Source: Dipteris shenzhenensis
Lineage: Eukaryota; Polypodiophyta; Polypodiopsida; Gleicheniales
Direction: 5' to 3' (one strand)
Length of the DNA stretch: 64,000 nucleotides
Assembly: GCA_047967505.1 (NCBI GenBank)
Contig: CM106540.1
This document shows, piece after piece, positions 11,459-22,364 of the stretch. The notes under the pieces are model-generated. The model worked only from the letters and a program-made list of their open reading frames with translations, ran no database searches and was not told the DNA's origin. Both the position numbers and the translations under genes were made by a program. Every line of letters starts with the position of its first letter. Within the stretch, counting starts at the first letter, position 1.

Positions 11459-11716
11459 TGTTGACAGATCACGGTCAACATCATGTGATGATATGTGCAT
11501 AGCGCCATCATGTGATCATATGTGCATAGCACTAACCCAATAGAGTGCTATAAAGGAAAGGGTTAGATGCCCTAACCCTAACCTTAAATGGGTTTGTATA
11601 TAGTCTACATTTTAAACTAAATCTAGTGTACAGTTAGTCATTTGTGGTGTGCTCTCTAGGTGTGCCCTCTCTCCTCATCACCACTCTTCTCCTCTCCCCT
11701 CTTCATATTTTGTCCA
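11459..11716 (+). repeat. 3' LTR of Copia element
   Basis: It runs from TGTTGACAGATC to TTTTGTCCA, 258 bp with TG/CA ends. It is the same family as the minus-strand LTR at 7,494-7,748, and sequence similarity stops at the LTR ends. It contains CCCTAACCCTAACC and a CT-rich 3' part. Confidence 0.8.
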
Positions 11717-12128
11717 CTAAGATCTTATACAATGTAGTCTATTGAAGCCACTCTCCTATTTTGTTCATATTTATTACTTTGGAAGAGGTAGAGTGTTCCC
11801 AGTCTCCCCAAAGTCCCTTTTCATTAACTAATCACCTCCTATTCAAGAGGAGCACTTTCAAGTGGTGTCGAGTTGGTAAAATGACACTAAGAACAAGTCC
11901 TTACAATTGTACAAATTAATGCATAGGACATAGCACGTTGTTGGTAAGGATGGTCCCCAATTCCACAATTGTTAGTAAGGAGGTAACATGCTAACACATG
12001 GGGCATGCCCCTCACCATCAAGACATAGATTTGTACACTTTAGAAAAGAGATAAAATACACTTGAGTGCAAGCAAAGATTGCAACATGCACCATTGTACC
12101 GTACACAAACACTTGTGCACGCAGTGTG
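11717..12128. other. Stretch without recognised gene
   Basis: Flank of the LTR; no coding frame, RNA gene or repeat recognised. Confidence 0.4.
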
Positions 12129-12130
12129 CG

Positions 12131-12190
<60 letters not shown>

Positions 12191-12265
12191 TGTGCACTCA
12201 CACACTCACACACATCCACATGCACCCACTAACCCACCCAACCACACACACACCCACATGTGCAC
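12129..12265. repeat. Compound microsatellite (CT)n(CA)n
   Basis: (CT) repeats at about 12,130-12,147, then long (CA) runs with T and G interruptions to about 12,265. Predicted His/Thr-rich and Cys/Val-rich frames here are artefacts. Confidence 0.95.
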
Positions 12266-12780
12266 ATGTGCACACGCATGCACGGGGGTTTTTAGGGTTT
12301 CTTCTTCTTGCTTGGATCTAATATGGTATGAAGCTTTTAGCAACTTTTGGGTTGTCCTTTCATTTTACAAGCACAGGCTTGTTGAGCTTGGTAGAGCTAT
12401 GATTTCAGCATGGGCATTACAAGCATGCAAGAAAAAACCAATAGATGAAGGCAATCCCCGGATTGAAGCTCATAATTTTGCATGTACAAGGATTGGAAAA
12501 TCTTAGAAATGCGAGTAGAAAGATTGAAAGAGAGCTTCCTAGGAACTTTGCATTATTTTAAAAACTTTCTTGATTGATAGTCGATTGCTGCTAACATTGC
12601 ATGTTTACTAGAAGTGGATCCAACGGCCATGATTAAGAGTATTGACCATGGCAGTGTGAGCGTGGGAGACTTGGGAGGGTCAAGAATATTGCTTTGGTTT
12701 TCCACTTCGTTGTAGAAAGTTGAAACCGCTTTCACAATATACTTGTTTTCTTCTTGTTTACTTCTGTTCTTAGCTTCGCG

Positions 12781-12802
12781 CTCTCTCTCTCTCTCTCGCG
12801 CT
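12781..12802 (+). promoter_or_regulatory. CT-rich (Y-patch-like) leader of the NXPE-like gene
   Basis: A (CT)n run ends about 57 bp before the proposed ATG at 12,859. Pyrimidine patches close to the transcription start are common in plant core promoters. No clear TATA box was seen at a suitable distance. Confidence 0.3.
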
Positions 12803-12858
12803 GTCATCAACACGCAAAGGATCTGCTACTTCACATCCCTTCCTGCTCCTCCTCCACC

Positions 12859-14774
12859 ATGCTTGCCAAATCCTCTCCCCCCCCTCCCCTCCATAGCAAA
12901 ACTACCCTTATCCTCGCCATGCTCTTCAGTATGCTCTTCATCCTCTGGACTACCGGCTCCAATCACCTCCTCGACAGTAGCTTCACTTATGTTGTTGCCC
13001 GCCACCCCCTCCCTCCCAGTACCGTTCCTTCGCTGCAGCTTGGGATCGTCGGCGAGTTCTCACCTGCACCCTCCAAGGCAATGCCTTCTCCCTCTCTGTG
13101 GTTTAGGTCTTTTGGTTTTTGCTCAACGAATGAAAACGCCATCCAGGGTCTTCTCGGTGACTGCCAAGAACCTCTCTAAGTCGCTGCACGGGAGTATCCG
13201 CGATTCCAGGTTGAATGCAGGCGCACAACACACACAGACAGTAAATTCAAAGCGTGTCTCTCATCGAATCGTAACCTTTGCAGGGCGCGAAGAAGCACGC
13301 TGCCGACTGGATGCGGCTTCCCTCTGTCTCCAATTTCTCTGAAGACTTTCTCCGAACGCTTGCGGATAATGGCACTAAGCCCTGTCATGAAGTGTCCACT
13401 GCTAGAGCGCGGTTGTTTGGCCTGCCGATGACAATGAATGGTGACCCTATCCGCCTACGGTGTGATTTGATCCATGAAGTGATTTTAGTGTCTTACGACG
13501 ACTCTGGACAGCGGCGATGCATCGGAGGCGACTACTTTGAAACGGATCTCTCGGGTCCTGGTTGGAAGTCCAGACCGCCGATCAAAGACTTAGGAAATGG
13601 GTCGTATTCCATCCGGCTGCAGGTTCACTCCAGGTTCGCTGGTGTATATAATTTCAGAGTAATACTTATTTTTTCGAATTTTCACGGCCTGCATCGAAGA
13701 CCCGAACGCTGGTTCCGTGATGAGGTGATGCTGAACGTGCGAATCGAATTCGATAACGTGCTGAAAGAAATGCCAGAGAGGCTCGTGAGAAATGCGGACG
13801 GTTTTGCACCAAGATTGAGGCAATGTAGAGCAGAAGATTTCACACGGCAAGCGTGGACGGGGAGGTGGACGCAGGTGACAGCCAGCAGCGACTGCTTCAT
13901 GAACAGCGAGGGGAGATTCATATGCCTTGACTTGGACAAGCAATGCGAATCGCCATGGTGCGAGGGTTCCCTCGGAGCACTGGAGAGCAACGGATGGGTG
14001 TATTCTGCTCACTGCGCGTTCAGAATATATAGCGAGGACTCTGCTTGGAGGTGTCTGGACAAGAAATGGATTTTTTTCTGGGGGGATTCGAATCACGTGG
14101 ATACAATCCGCAACCTTCTGAACTTCGTCCTCGGCTATGGCACCGTGACAGAGGTTCCAAGGAGGTTCGACCAGACTTTCTCCCGGCCGCTGAACGCATC
14201 TCAGTCCGTGAGGATAACCAGCATTTTCAACGGCCATTCAAATGTGTCCTTGAACCACCAAGGTCTGTTCTCGCTGAGCGACCCGCTTTTCAGAGAGCAA
14301 ATCCGGCAATATTTCTCCGCCGACGCCATGCCGGACGTTGTGATCATGAACTCCGGTCTCCACGACGGAATGTATTGGAAGCACGTCCATCAATTCCTGG
14401 AGGATGGTGTAGACGAAGCAATCAAGTTCTGGCTTTCTGTAATGAAGACAGCGGAAGCTCGGAAGCAACCCAGAGTGATCTATCGCACAACCATAGCCAC
14501 TGCAGCTTGGGCGAGAAGTGCAGCGTTCAATCCACATAAGATGGAGGTCTTCAATCAGATGTTCGTGGAGAGGCTGAAGAGGTCGCATCTACTCTCGCAG
14601 GTAGTCGACGACTTCGATTTAACGTTTCCATGGCACTTCGACAACAACTGCAGCGACGGTGTGCATTACGGCAAGCCACCGGCACCCAGGAGCTGGTATG
14701 GACAGATCGGTCATCAATACTTCGTGGATCTGATGCTGATACACATCTTGTTGCACGCGATATGCGAAAGGTAG
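12859..14774 (+). CDS. NXPE-like GDS/DxxH esterase-type protein, membrane-anchored
   Basis: Exon 1 (ATG 12,859) encodes a short cytosolic stretch and a hydrophobic anchor (residues about 15-35, TTLILAMLFSMLFILW), typical of type II Golgi proteins. An intron ends at TTTGCAG (13,283). The donor is unresolved: a phase-0 exon 1 end is needed. Exon 2 (13,284-14,774, about 496 codons) is fully open. Counted from about 13,278, a filamin/Ig-like segment (GNGSYSIRLQ, FAGVYNFRV) lies near residues 110-160. A GDS motif (FFWGDSNH) lies near 268, and the DxxH motif (SDGVHYG) near 460. These match the SGNH-fold C-terminal domain of NXPE proteins and are related to the logic of plant TBL/PMR5 O-acetyltransferases. 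The likely setting is the Golgi lumen, modifying a glycan. GC content is higher than in neighbours and there are no internal stops, so this is probably a real gene. Confidence 0.8.
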
Positions 14775-16500
14775 GCACTAGGTTGTGGTGGTGGTGGTGG
14801 TGGTGCTGAGTTCGCAGAAAACGAACGGCGGAAAGTATGTGAGATTAAATGGGATGGATAGATGATACTGGACAGTGGTAGGCCGCCGCAGGCGATCAAA
14901 TCGAGCATCGATGATCGATTATCAAAGAATTTCAAAGATGAGAGAAGAAGTCTATTATTTGTCTTGTCCACGTACTTGCTAAAAGTACCGTCGGGAAGCG
15001 TAATTGAAGCAAGCACTACGGGGAGACAGACCGCCATAGCTGGGCTCTGACTGATACAGAGATTCAGAGAGTGCGACCAAGGTCCGCCAAATGTGGCAAC
15101 TGGCAAGTATGGACAATTAAGAGCTCGCTAGTCTACAGAAAGCTTGCCTTTGCATGCGAGATTTCACTGTACACGAGAGAATTCAGTCATACAGTCTGAA
15201 GTGTTCTTTGTGGTGGTTGCAGTTCACACCACCTTAATTTGGCTGGAGTAACCAGTTTTGCGTGAACTTCCTGCCTTCATGTGGTTGTAGATCTGCGTAT
15301 ATATATATATATAGTGAGTCTTTTAAACAGTACTGACTCCTTATTACATTCGAAGGTGATGTTTATAGTCTTTCTTGCCTTCATGTGGAGAAGATCTTTT
15401 CACGGTATTGAGCATGCTCGCTGTTCATGACATTAGATCAATTTGTCGTAATGGCCATTTCCTCCAAGTTTCACGCGAACTTTCCCATTTTGCCTTGCAT
15501 TGTTGGAGCTGCGTAGTGCATACATAATTTGATCTGGAGTCTGGACAGTGTTTTGAGCCTTAGTTGGTTTTGACAGTATGTTATAATGGCCTTTCCCTAC
15601 AAAGTTCAAACTTTCTAGTCCGGTTTTGGCCGTTTTTTGCTGTCACAGTTAGTGTAGTTCTTGGCACCACGCATTTAAGCTTCTACACATGCCTCTCGCT
15701 TAAAGGTGAAATAAAGGTTGGCCAGCTTCCCTTGACTCACGCTGCAGCCTCTTTATTGACCCCTGTCCCGAACTTCAACTTTCTCACTGCTCACCACTAG
15801 TCGTTTACAAAATTCCACTTGTGTTATAAGAAGAATAACCTTAAACACTTCACTAAATTCGGGGTGTTATTAGGTGTATTGTATTGATATACATGAGTAG
15901 CAAGACCCATCTACGACCGGTTATAGATTCACTCCGTTGGGTCTAAAGGTGGCATCTTGAACTGTTTTTAATTGCAAGATATAGAACCACCAAGCCTCAT
16001 TTAGTTGGCATAATGTCGGCATTGCACACTTCTCTTTGTTGACATTGCAAACAGAGAGACATTCTTATCAAATCTTTGCCTCTCAGCAAATGCCTTTGGT
16101 GGCATTCAAACTGATAAAAATAGAGACTTTGCATCATGGCCAATTCATTTGGGAACATTAAACCGGCTAATAGCTAGTTTTACAAGTCTCGACCATTTGA
16201 AATACATCTAAGTAGTGAGTGTTGCCCTCCACATCCAACACATGTTTTGCTAGCAAATTTAAAGATAGACTTGTCAAAAAACAAACTACTTAGAGCAAAA
16301 GAGAGTAGAGATAGACCAAGAGTCGTGGAAGAGGAGAAAAGGGAGGGTAGCAAGGAAGGGTTGGAGGGAGCAAGGAGACATGGCAACGGAGAGAAAGGGG
16401 GAGAGTTAGCATCAGACAAAATGGAGGTGGAGAAAGTAGGTTCGATGCCTATTGTGAAGAGGGGGAAGAAAGTGAAGAGCCTCTTGAGATGAATGTGAAC
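14775..16500. other. 3' flank of the NXPE-like gene
   Basis: It holds a short (GGT)n at about 14,786, a (TA)n run at 15,298-15,314, and an AATAAAGG at about 15,710 that could serve in polyadenylation. The phrase TTGCCTTCATGTGG occurs twice (about 15,270 and 15,376). No further gene recognised. Confidence 0.5.
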
Positions 16501-16514
16501 ATTGGCAAAGACAG

Positions 16515-16516
16515 AT

Positions 16517-16548
<32 letters not shown>

Positions 16549-16719
16549 TAAATAATTGTGTGTGTGTGTGTGTTTGTGTAATATATACACTAGAGAAATA
16601 CGTGTGTGTAAAAGTCAAAATGCAGATATGTGTATACACCAGCAATTCATTAACCTAGCTACTGGCCATGTGGGCAAAGGAAAACAATGCAATTTGCATG
16701 TGCAAGCGCACGCACGTGC

Positions 16720-16789
<70 letters not shown>

Positions 16790-16880
16790 ATATATATATA
16801 CAAATTTATACATTTATACATATATATGCATGAGCAATTTGGTAACCCAGGTACTCACTATGTGGGTTTAGGAAAACAAA
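16515..16880. repeat. Duplicated compound microsatellite (GA)n(GT)n
   Basis: Two related blocks each carry (GA)n and (GT)n: 16,519-16,575 and 16,718-16,786. Each is followed by a similar unique tail, CATTAACCTAGCTACTGGCC at about 16,649 and GGTAACCCAGGTACTCACTA at about 16,841, then TGTGGG and GGAAAACAA. So this is a diverged tandem duplication of about 200 bp with expanded microsatellites. Confidence 0.8.
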
Positions 16881-18090
16881 GTAGTATTCCATGAGCACCC
16901 CAAAAGGAGAGAAACCAAATCACTTGCTATGCAAATGCATCATGCAACTATAGAGGCCCATGTAGTAATGCACATGAGAAAAGTGTTTGGTCACCAAGAT
17001 AAAAAAGCCTAGGAGGGGAGCATGTTTGTGATTGGACACATACGTAGCAACCAAGGACACAATGTTGGCCTACAATAAGCTTGCGAGGGGTTTGTATGAT
17101 CTAAAGGCTCCTCTGAGTCTATTGAAAATAAATTTTTGTACCTTTCTCTTCAAATATTGAGCTCATAGCTTCCATCGCTTCTACTCAATTGACCTCTCCT
17201 CGTTTGCCTTTGATTTGAAAACTACTATCCCTTCTACTTGATTGACCTCTTCTCCTTTACCTTTGATGGACCCATGAAACTTTAAGTGTTGCTAAAGGCA
17301 AGCCATCTTCTGATTCTCTTAGTTGTTATGCAACATTTCACATTGTCCCTTACTCTTGCTTCCTTTGATCTTCTCCTTCACAGGCATTGCCAATTTTGAC
17401 CGAGCCATGTCCCTAGACACAGAAACTCACCACACTACTATGATTTTTTATACTTGAAGTGTATTTGGTTATGCCCTCCACCCATATATCAGACGCATCA
17501 CCCTCCATTGTATCTTGGAATGAAGCAACAATTTGCTTTATCGATCGCAAATCAAACACCTTGCTCCTGCAAGGATCCCAATGCTTTGATTCTAGCTATT
17601 GAAAGGGCAAACGGATTACAGACGAGTTGAATGATGGAAGAGTAGTAGTGGCCAAAAGTTATAGCTATAGGTGGCATATGTGATCAGCTCTCTAAGAACG
17701 TGATAGGCAAGACGTGCCACACAAGGTACATAGAGGCTTCAAAGAGGGGCCAACACATGGCACTACCATGCTCTGAGTAATCCAACCCACTAACCCAATT
17801 GGCCATTGAGTGCTAGTTGGCCAATCTTAGTGCATTATTGCAAACATAGGCGTAATATACTATGGACAGAGTTCAAATCGTTGTACAATGGTATCAATAG
17901 AGTAAAAGGCATGCCACTGAGAGTTCCAAATACCAATCCACGATGGCATTTAATCGCCTTGACAAATGCAGATTAGTCTGTATTGGAACAATTTGACATA
18001 CAAAGGCCCACTTACATATCCAAATATTCATTGCAAGAGAATCATCTCCTTCAAAGTGCATTGCTCCATGCAATGCAAAAATGCCTATCC
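16881..18090. other. Stretch without recognised gene
   Basis: No coding frame longer than about 70 codons is convincing, and no repeat was recognised. A minus-strand frame at 17,894-18,109 is not recognisable. Confidence 0.4.
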
Positions 18091-18092
18091 AG

Positions 18093-18125
18093 AGTGATCT
18101 ATCACACAACCATAGCCATTTTAGT
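18093..18125 (+). other. Short copy of NXPE-like exon sequence
   Basis: About 32 bp (CCAGAGTGATCTATCACACA and onward) matches positions 14,470-14,501 of the NXPE-like gene with two differences. Flanks on both sides are unrelated. It could be a captured filler fragment from double-strand-break repair. Confidence 0.5.
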
Positions 18126-18298
18126 CATCATTGCACTTTGACATTTTTTGCCTCATTGGAATTTTAACATGTCCAAAGCTCTTCTTCTAAAGAGTATACA
18201 AAGTATGCTCAGAAACCACATCATGCCCTCTTTACCTTTGTATTTCTCCAATAGAGCCAAATACTTCTTTTTTTATCAAGCCTATCAGAAGGTGCATT

Positions 18299-18520
18299 TC
18301 AAATAGATGGGGTTGATGTAAAGCATTTGCCTCTATGAAGTATTTCAAAGTTTCTATTGCCACAAACAGTTAAGGCTCTTGTTTTGGGCCTTTGTGTGTT
18401 ACCATGAATGTCAAATTTTACTTCTACCTTTGCTTTATTAACCAAATCCCAACATGTGCCATGTGATAATCCTGTAATATTGCAATATGAATTATTGAAG
18501 ATCCTCTTCCCATTTATGAG
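18299..18520 (-). pseudogene. N-terminal relic of a DUF7869-type element
   Basis: Minus-strand translation reads LINGKRIFNNSYCNITGLSH, then GTCWDLVNKAKVEVKFDIHG and RPKTRALTV. The gene at 36.08 kb has LINGKSVCNNAYRIITGLSH, GTYWNLANKAKYGVKFNIHE and RPKTRASTV at the matching place. The relic is followed at 18,521-18,590 by a long (GA)n run. Nothing else of the gene is attached. Confidence 0.8.
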
Positions 18521-18521
18521 T

Positions 18522-18588
<67 letters not shown>

Positions 18589-18590
18589 TT
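18521..18590. repeat. (GA)n microsatellite
   Basis: Nearly uninterrupted GA dinucleotides next to the DUF7869 relic. Confidence 0.95.
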
Positions 18591-18619
18591 TTGATATGGG
18601 GGGAGGGGAGAGACATAAC

Positions 18620-19214
18620 ATGTGGTACAATTAGTTATTCCAAAATTATTTTCCTAAAACTAAGAGCTCTCATTTTACTTTATAGGCATCATAGGTAAAG
18701 AAATACGGTGGATGTGGAACACAAAGGATCCTCAGTGATGGGAGAGTATAGATAGTGTTGTATTTGCATGGATGCATAAGAGTGCTAAACTCCCAAAAAA
18801 AGTAAAATCCCCATCAAAACACGCGGCAAAGGCCCAAGAAAATCTACGGTTGTCCTCTAGAGATGCATTGTTGTGATGTAACAAGATTATGCAAGCCTTA
18901 TAAATGTTCTATAAACACCACAATATTGAGTATTTATAAATAGTGTTTTATAAACACTACCAATGTGAGTATTTTCAATCCTATATCATGTGGATGCATA
19001 TTGCTAGTTTTATAAAAACTAAAAACACACCATCGAAGTTCCATACTATCTCATGGCAAGTTCCATGCAACTATAAAAACATACTATCTCATGGCTAGCT
19101 CCATATTAATGAAATTCCCAACTTTAATGGGATTTTTCTCATTTGAGAATTCCCAAAGTATCTGAAAACTCCCTAATTCCCTAATATGGTGTATATCTAA
19201 AATTCAAGTGGAGG
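18620..19214. other. Stretch without recognised gene
   Basis: It contains a near-palindrome AGTGTTTTATAAACACT at about 18,944, and repeated ACTATCTCATGG phrases at 19,046 and 19,083. No gene seen. Confidence 0.4.
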
Positions 19215-19560
19215 AGACTGAGATTATACCTATTGTTAAAGTAGTGAAGATGATTATCGTACCTCCAACGCAAGTAGAAGAGATTTCGTTGGCACTTACA
19301 CTTGAAGAAGAGAAGAATTATTATACACCAACAATATCATAGGCTCAATAAGAAGAACCAACTAAGTCACAAATACAAAATGAGTTTATATCTACTGTAG
19401 GAGACAATTATCGTAACTCCAACACAAGGAGAGGAGTTTCTATTAGCACTTGCACTTGAAGAAGAGAATATTGATTATACACCCATAGAATCATATGCTC
19501 AACAAGAAGCACCAAGTGAATCACATCTTCACACTAAGCGTCAATAGAATCACATCCTCT
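19215..19560 (+). repeat. Tandem coding-like repeat of about 165 bp
   Basis: Two diverged copies encode similar segments: IIVPPTQVEEISLALTLEEE followed by NYYTP, and IIVTPTQGEEFLLALALEEE followed by IDYTP. Stops interrupt both. The Glu/Pro-rich repeat suggests a remnant of a transposon-encoded or hypothetical protein that I do not recognise. Confidence 0.45.
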
Positions 19561-20024
19561 AGCTGAAGCACCACAACCTCCACATGAAGTAGCATGACAA
19601 CCTCTTGTCAAGCATCTAGATGGTTGTATTCTAAAGACTTAGTATCTTTCCATGGCTTTATTCTTGTAATATGTATAAAATGCATATACATGAGGAGAAT
19701 TTTGTCATGATTTTTAAGGAGAATTGAAGGTGTTTGTTAACACCAGCAAAAAATACTTTAAGAAATTAGAAAGTGCCTAGTCTGCCTTTGATGTATAAGA
19801 TGTTATGTTAAGTTTTACAAGTGTCCCTTGTATAAGATGTTATGCTTAATTTCACAATTGTCCTTTTGTTTATAAGGTGTTATGTTAACTTTCATGGAGA
19901 GTGCACTTTCCAAGATTACTTACAGAAATGAAATGGGAGAGTCACAAAGGAGTCACACCTACCTTTCTACGATTTGACTCCCTTCCTACAACCCTAGAAG
20001 AGACCTACTAATTCTCAAATTTTT

Positions 20025-20300
20025 GTACATAGTACCTCAAGGGGTTTGCTACTTAGAAACCCTATGTATCATGTGCATTTAATGGGTATTTTAAAAATCC
20101 CTCAACTAAAATTTTCCCCCTAGTAAAAACACCCCTCTTTACTTATGAACTAAGTGATTTTTTTCTAAAGTTGAATTCAAAAACCCCTGTTGTTATTGTA
20201 AACCTGTTAAAATTTTCCGAAAAGTTAAATTAAAATGCCCCTTCTTTTGAATGCACGTGGTAAACTAAAATTTTATTTAGGTAAACCTCGAGCATATTAC
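20025..20300. mobile_element. Diverged MITE-like copy
   Basis: The segment AAACCCTATGTATCATGTGC...TAAAAATCCCT...CCCCTAGTAAAAACACCCCT is recognisably related to the MITE at 21,418-21,661 (AAACCCTCTATATCACATGC...CTAAAATCCCT). Its ends (CTCAAGGGG.../...TTTGAGA) are only weakly inverted, consistent with age. Confidence 0.45.
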
Positions 20301-20529
20301 ACACTATCACTTATTTGAGACCAACTATCAAGAGGCTCTCAAGCTCTTAGCACTAGTAGATTCACCTAAAGACATAATTTGCAATTGTATTGGTGGGCTA
20401 GCATTACGGGAGAATTGGGGTCTCCAAAGGGCCCCCAATTAGTGTTTCCTAATTTCTCCCTAATTTCAAGAGATTAGTGAGGTATTTGAGGTGTACCAAT
20501 GGGAGTGCTCCTTTTTGTGGGGCAATGCT

Positions 20530-21799
20530 ATGTTGAGCCCAACATCTACAATGAAGAGCCCAGTGGTAAAGAAGCTGAGGAGCGGGAAGCTACGTTGGCC
20601 CTGGAAAACCTCTAGAGAACTCCTGAACCCCATTCTACTTCTCAAATTCCATCCACCTCGGGCACCACCTCTATTGACCCCGCAGTAGTGATATGGTTTC
20701 TTGCTCCCCTTCTTGTCAATGGAGAGCAATACCTCTTTCTCCATGACATCAAGATTATGTTTGGTCTTCGGGAGGATGAAGATCTTGGTGTCTTGTGTGG
20801 ATACGAGGTGGACACGACAATGCAAGAACCTAGGTTTTTGGGAGCAAATGATTAAATAAAAGAGTTTCTTGCTTTAACACTAGCCAAAATCAAAGATGCA
20901 GAGAAATCAATCTACTCCGACCTACCTAATGTTCCAAAAGAAGCCTCCACATCTCACTCCATACAGCATGAGGCCTTTGGATCCATCCTCATTGACAAAG
21001 AGGAAGGGATTGAGCATGACGACTCCAGTGGTGAGAAACTATGAGCTTTGAATTTCTCCTCTCTTGGTATAATTTTGCTTTATCGTCGGCATTCTAATGT
21101 AATGTTGAACTTTTGCAAGAGGCATTTGAGGTCGACCTCTTCTCATCTCATGGCAATGCCTTGTTTGCAGTAGCTTCGGTGGCCGAGATCACTCACTGGC
21201 ACATTACCTTGGCCAAGAAAAAGGGCGCTTTGTGGTTATCCACAAAAAGTTTTTGCCACAAGGCACTGATGATGTTCTGAAGTGCAAGGCCTTGTCACAA
21301 GTGATTGGTCATGCTGACATCAATCACAATGCTGACAAGGTCATTTTGGTGAACCGCATGGCTTCCCTCAATGCTTTTGGAACCAATTTTTAAGGTATGG
21401 CATTGCCGGCAGTAGCCTCAGGGGGGTCACTATGTATAAACCCTCTATATCACATGCGTTCAAGGTCTATTTCTAAAATCCCTTATCTGTAAATTCTTCA
21501 CTAATAAAATGTACCCTTTTTCTATACAAATCTGTAACTTTTTTTCAAAATTGTTTTAAATACTCCCTTATGTAAATTAACGTTTGTAATTTTTAGAAAT
21601 TAAAAATATCCTTTTGATAAACTCACGTGATAGGGTTACATATGATGAGTGACCCCCCCGAGGCAGCAGCCATGTCCCTGGCCAGCAAAAACGACAATAG
21701 CATTGACGCTCTATCAATAAAATTTAGAGCTAGGAGTTTATTTGGGAATTCAAAGCCCGATGTTCTCAATGTTTTAGAGAAGAGAGAAAGGTTGTGAAG
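20530..21799 (+). pseudogene. Unrecognised gene, interrupted by a MITE
   Basis: Frame blocks: about 20,530-21,043, with VEPNIYNEEPSGKEAEERE and LAPLLVNGEQYLFLHDIKIM followed by FGLREDEDLGVLCGYEVDTT; then about 21,118-21,393, with EAFEVDLFSSHGNALFAVAS and LAKKKGALWLSTKSF; then 21,663-21,797 after the MITE, ending NSKPDVLNVLEKRERL-stop. Removing the MITE and one target duplication restores a continuous frame across the insertion (GMALPAAAMSLASKN). Internal TAG and TAA codons at three places argue for a dead copy. I do not recognise the protein. Confidence 0.45.
21418..21661. mobile_element. MITE, 244 bp, with TIRs and 9-10-bp target duplication
   Basis: Ends are TCAGGGGGGTCACT and AGTGACCCCCCCGA (inverted, one mismatch). 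They are flanked by GGCAGTAGCC (21,408-21,417) and GGCAGCAGCC (21,662-21,671). A 9-10-bp duplication fits Mutator-type transposition. It has no coding capacity. Confidence 0.8.
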
Positions 21800-22040
21800 C
21801 CTTATTGTATAGAACTTTTATTTTATATGAATACATATATACTTTTTATACAGTGTCCCATTTTGTATTCTTTTACAAAATTTATTTTATATTGTCATTG
21901 TATTTTATAACTTTAATTGTTGTTGGCATTAATATTTTCGTTCACTATTCTGTTCAAAAGCATGCTATCAAAGATAAATTTTGTGCTATAATGGTCATTT
22001 TTGAGCAATCCAGTAAGAATCTCACCCTAGCGCAAAAGGG

Positions 22041-22162
22041 AAAAGTGTTCGACATCGTGCGGGGAGCCCAAAAAGGTCAAAACCCTCTATCATGATGGAG
22101 CCTGGTCCTGCGATAGAGGGTTTTGACCTTTTTGGGCTTCCCGCATGATGCCGAACACTTTT
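22041..22162. repeat. Near-perfect inverted repeat, 51-bp arms, 20-nt loop
   Basis: Arms 22,041-22,091 and 22,112-22,162 are complementary with a handful of mismatches (starting AAAAGTGTTCGACATCGTGC, ending GCATGATGCCGAACACTTTT). A transcript would fold into a long hairpin. It could be a fold-back element, a joined pair of transposon ends, or a small-RNA precursor. Confidence 0.85.
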
Positions 22163-22364
22163 CACTTCTACGCCACGATAAAAAAAACAACATTTGACCA
22201 CTCAAATTCACACTGAACTTGCATAAACTGATGGAAAGCATCACATAACATGTATAATAACATGGGAATAGTACTAGAACATAAAAAGATCTTTTATTAA
22301 TTGCCCTCAAAGGGCAGAGATTTACAAAATGATTCAGATTACACCGAATGAACCTAAACAACAT

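Noticed and set aside
12040-12506. His/Thr-rich and Cys/Val-rich proteins
   Set aside because: Translations of a CA/CT microsatellite.
14081-14100. tRNA-like GGATTCGAATC motif
   Set aside because: It lies inside the NXPE-like coding exon (GDSNH) and no cloverleaf arms fit around it.
16247-16492. 81-codon Lys/Glu/Gly-rich frame near the microsatellites
   Set aside because: Purine-biased sequence next to GA repeats with no recognisable motif; the opposite strand is equally open.
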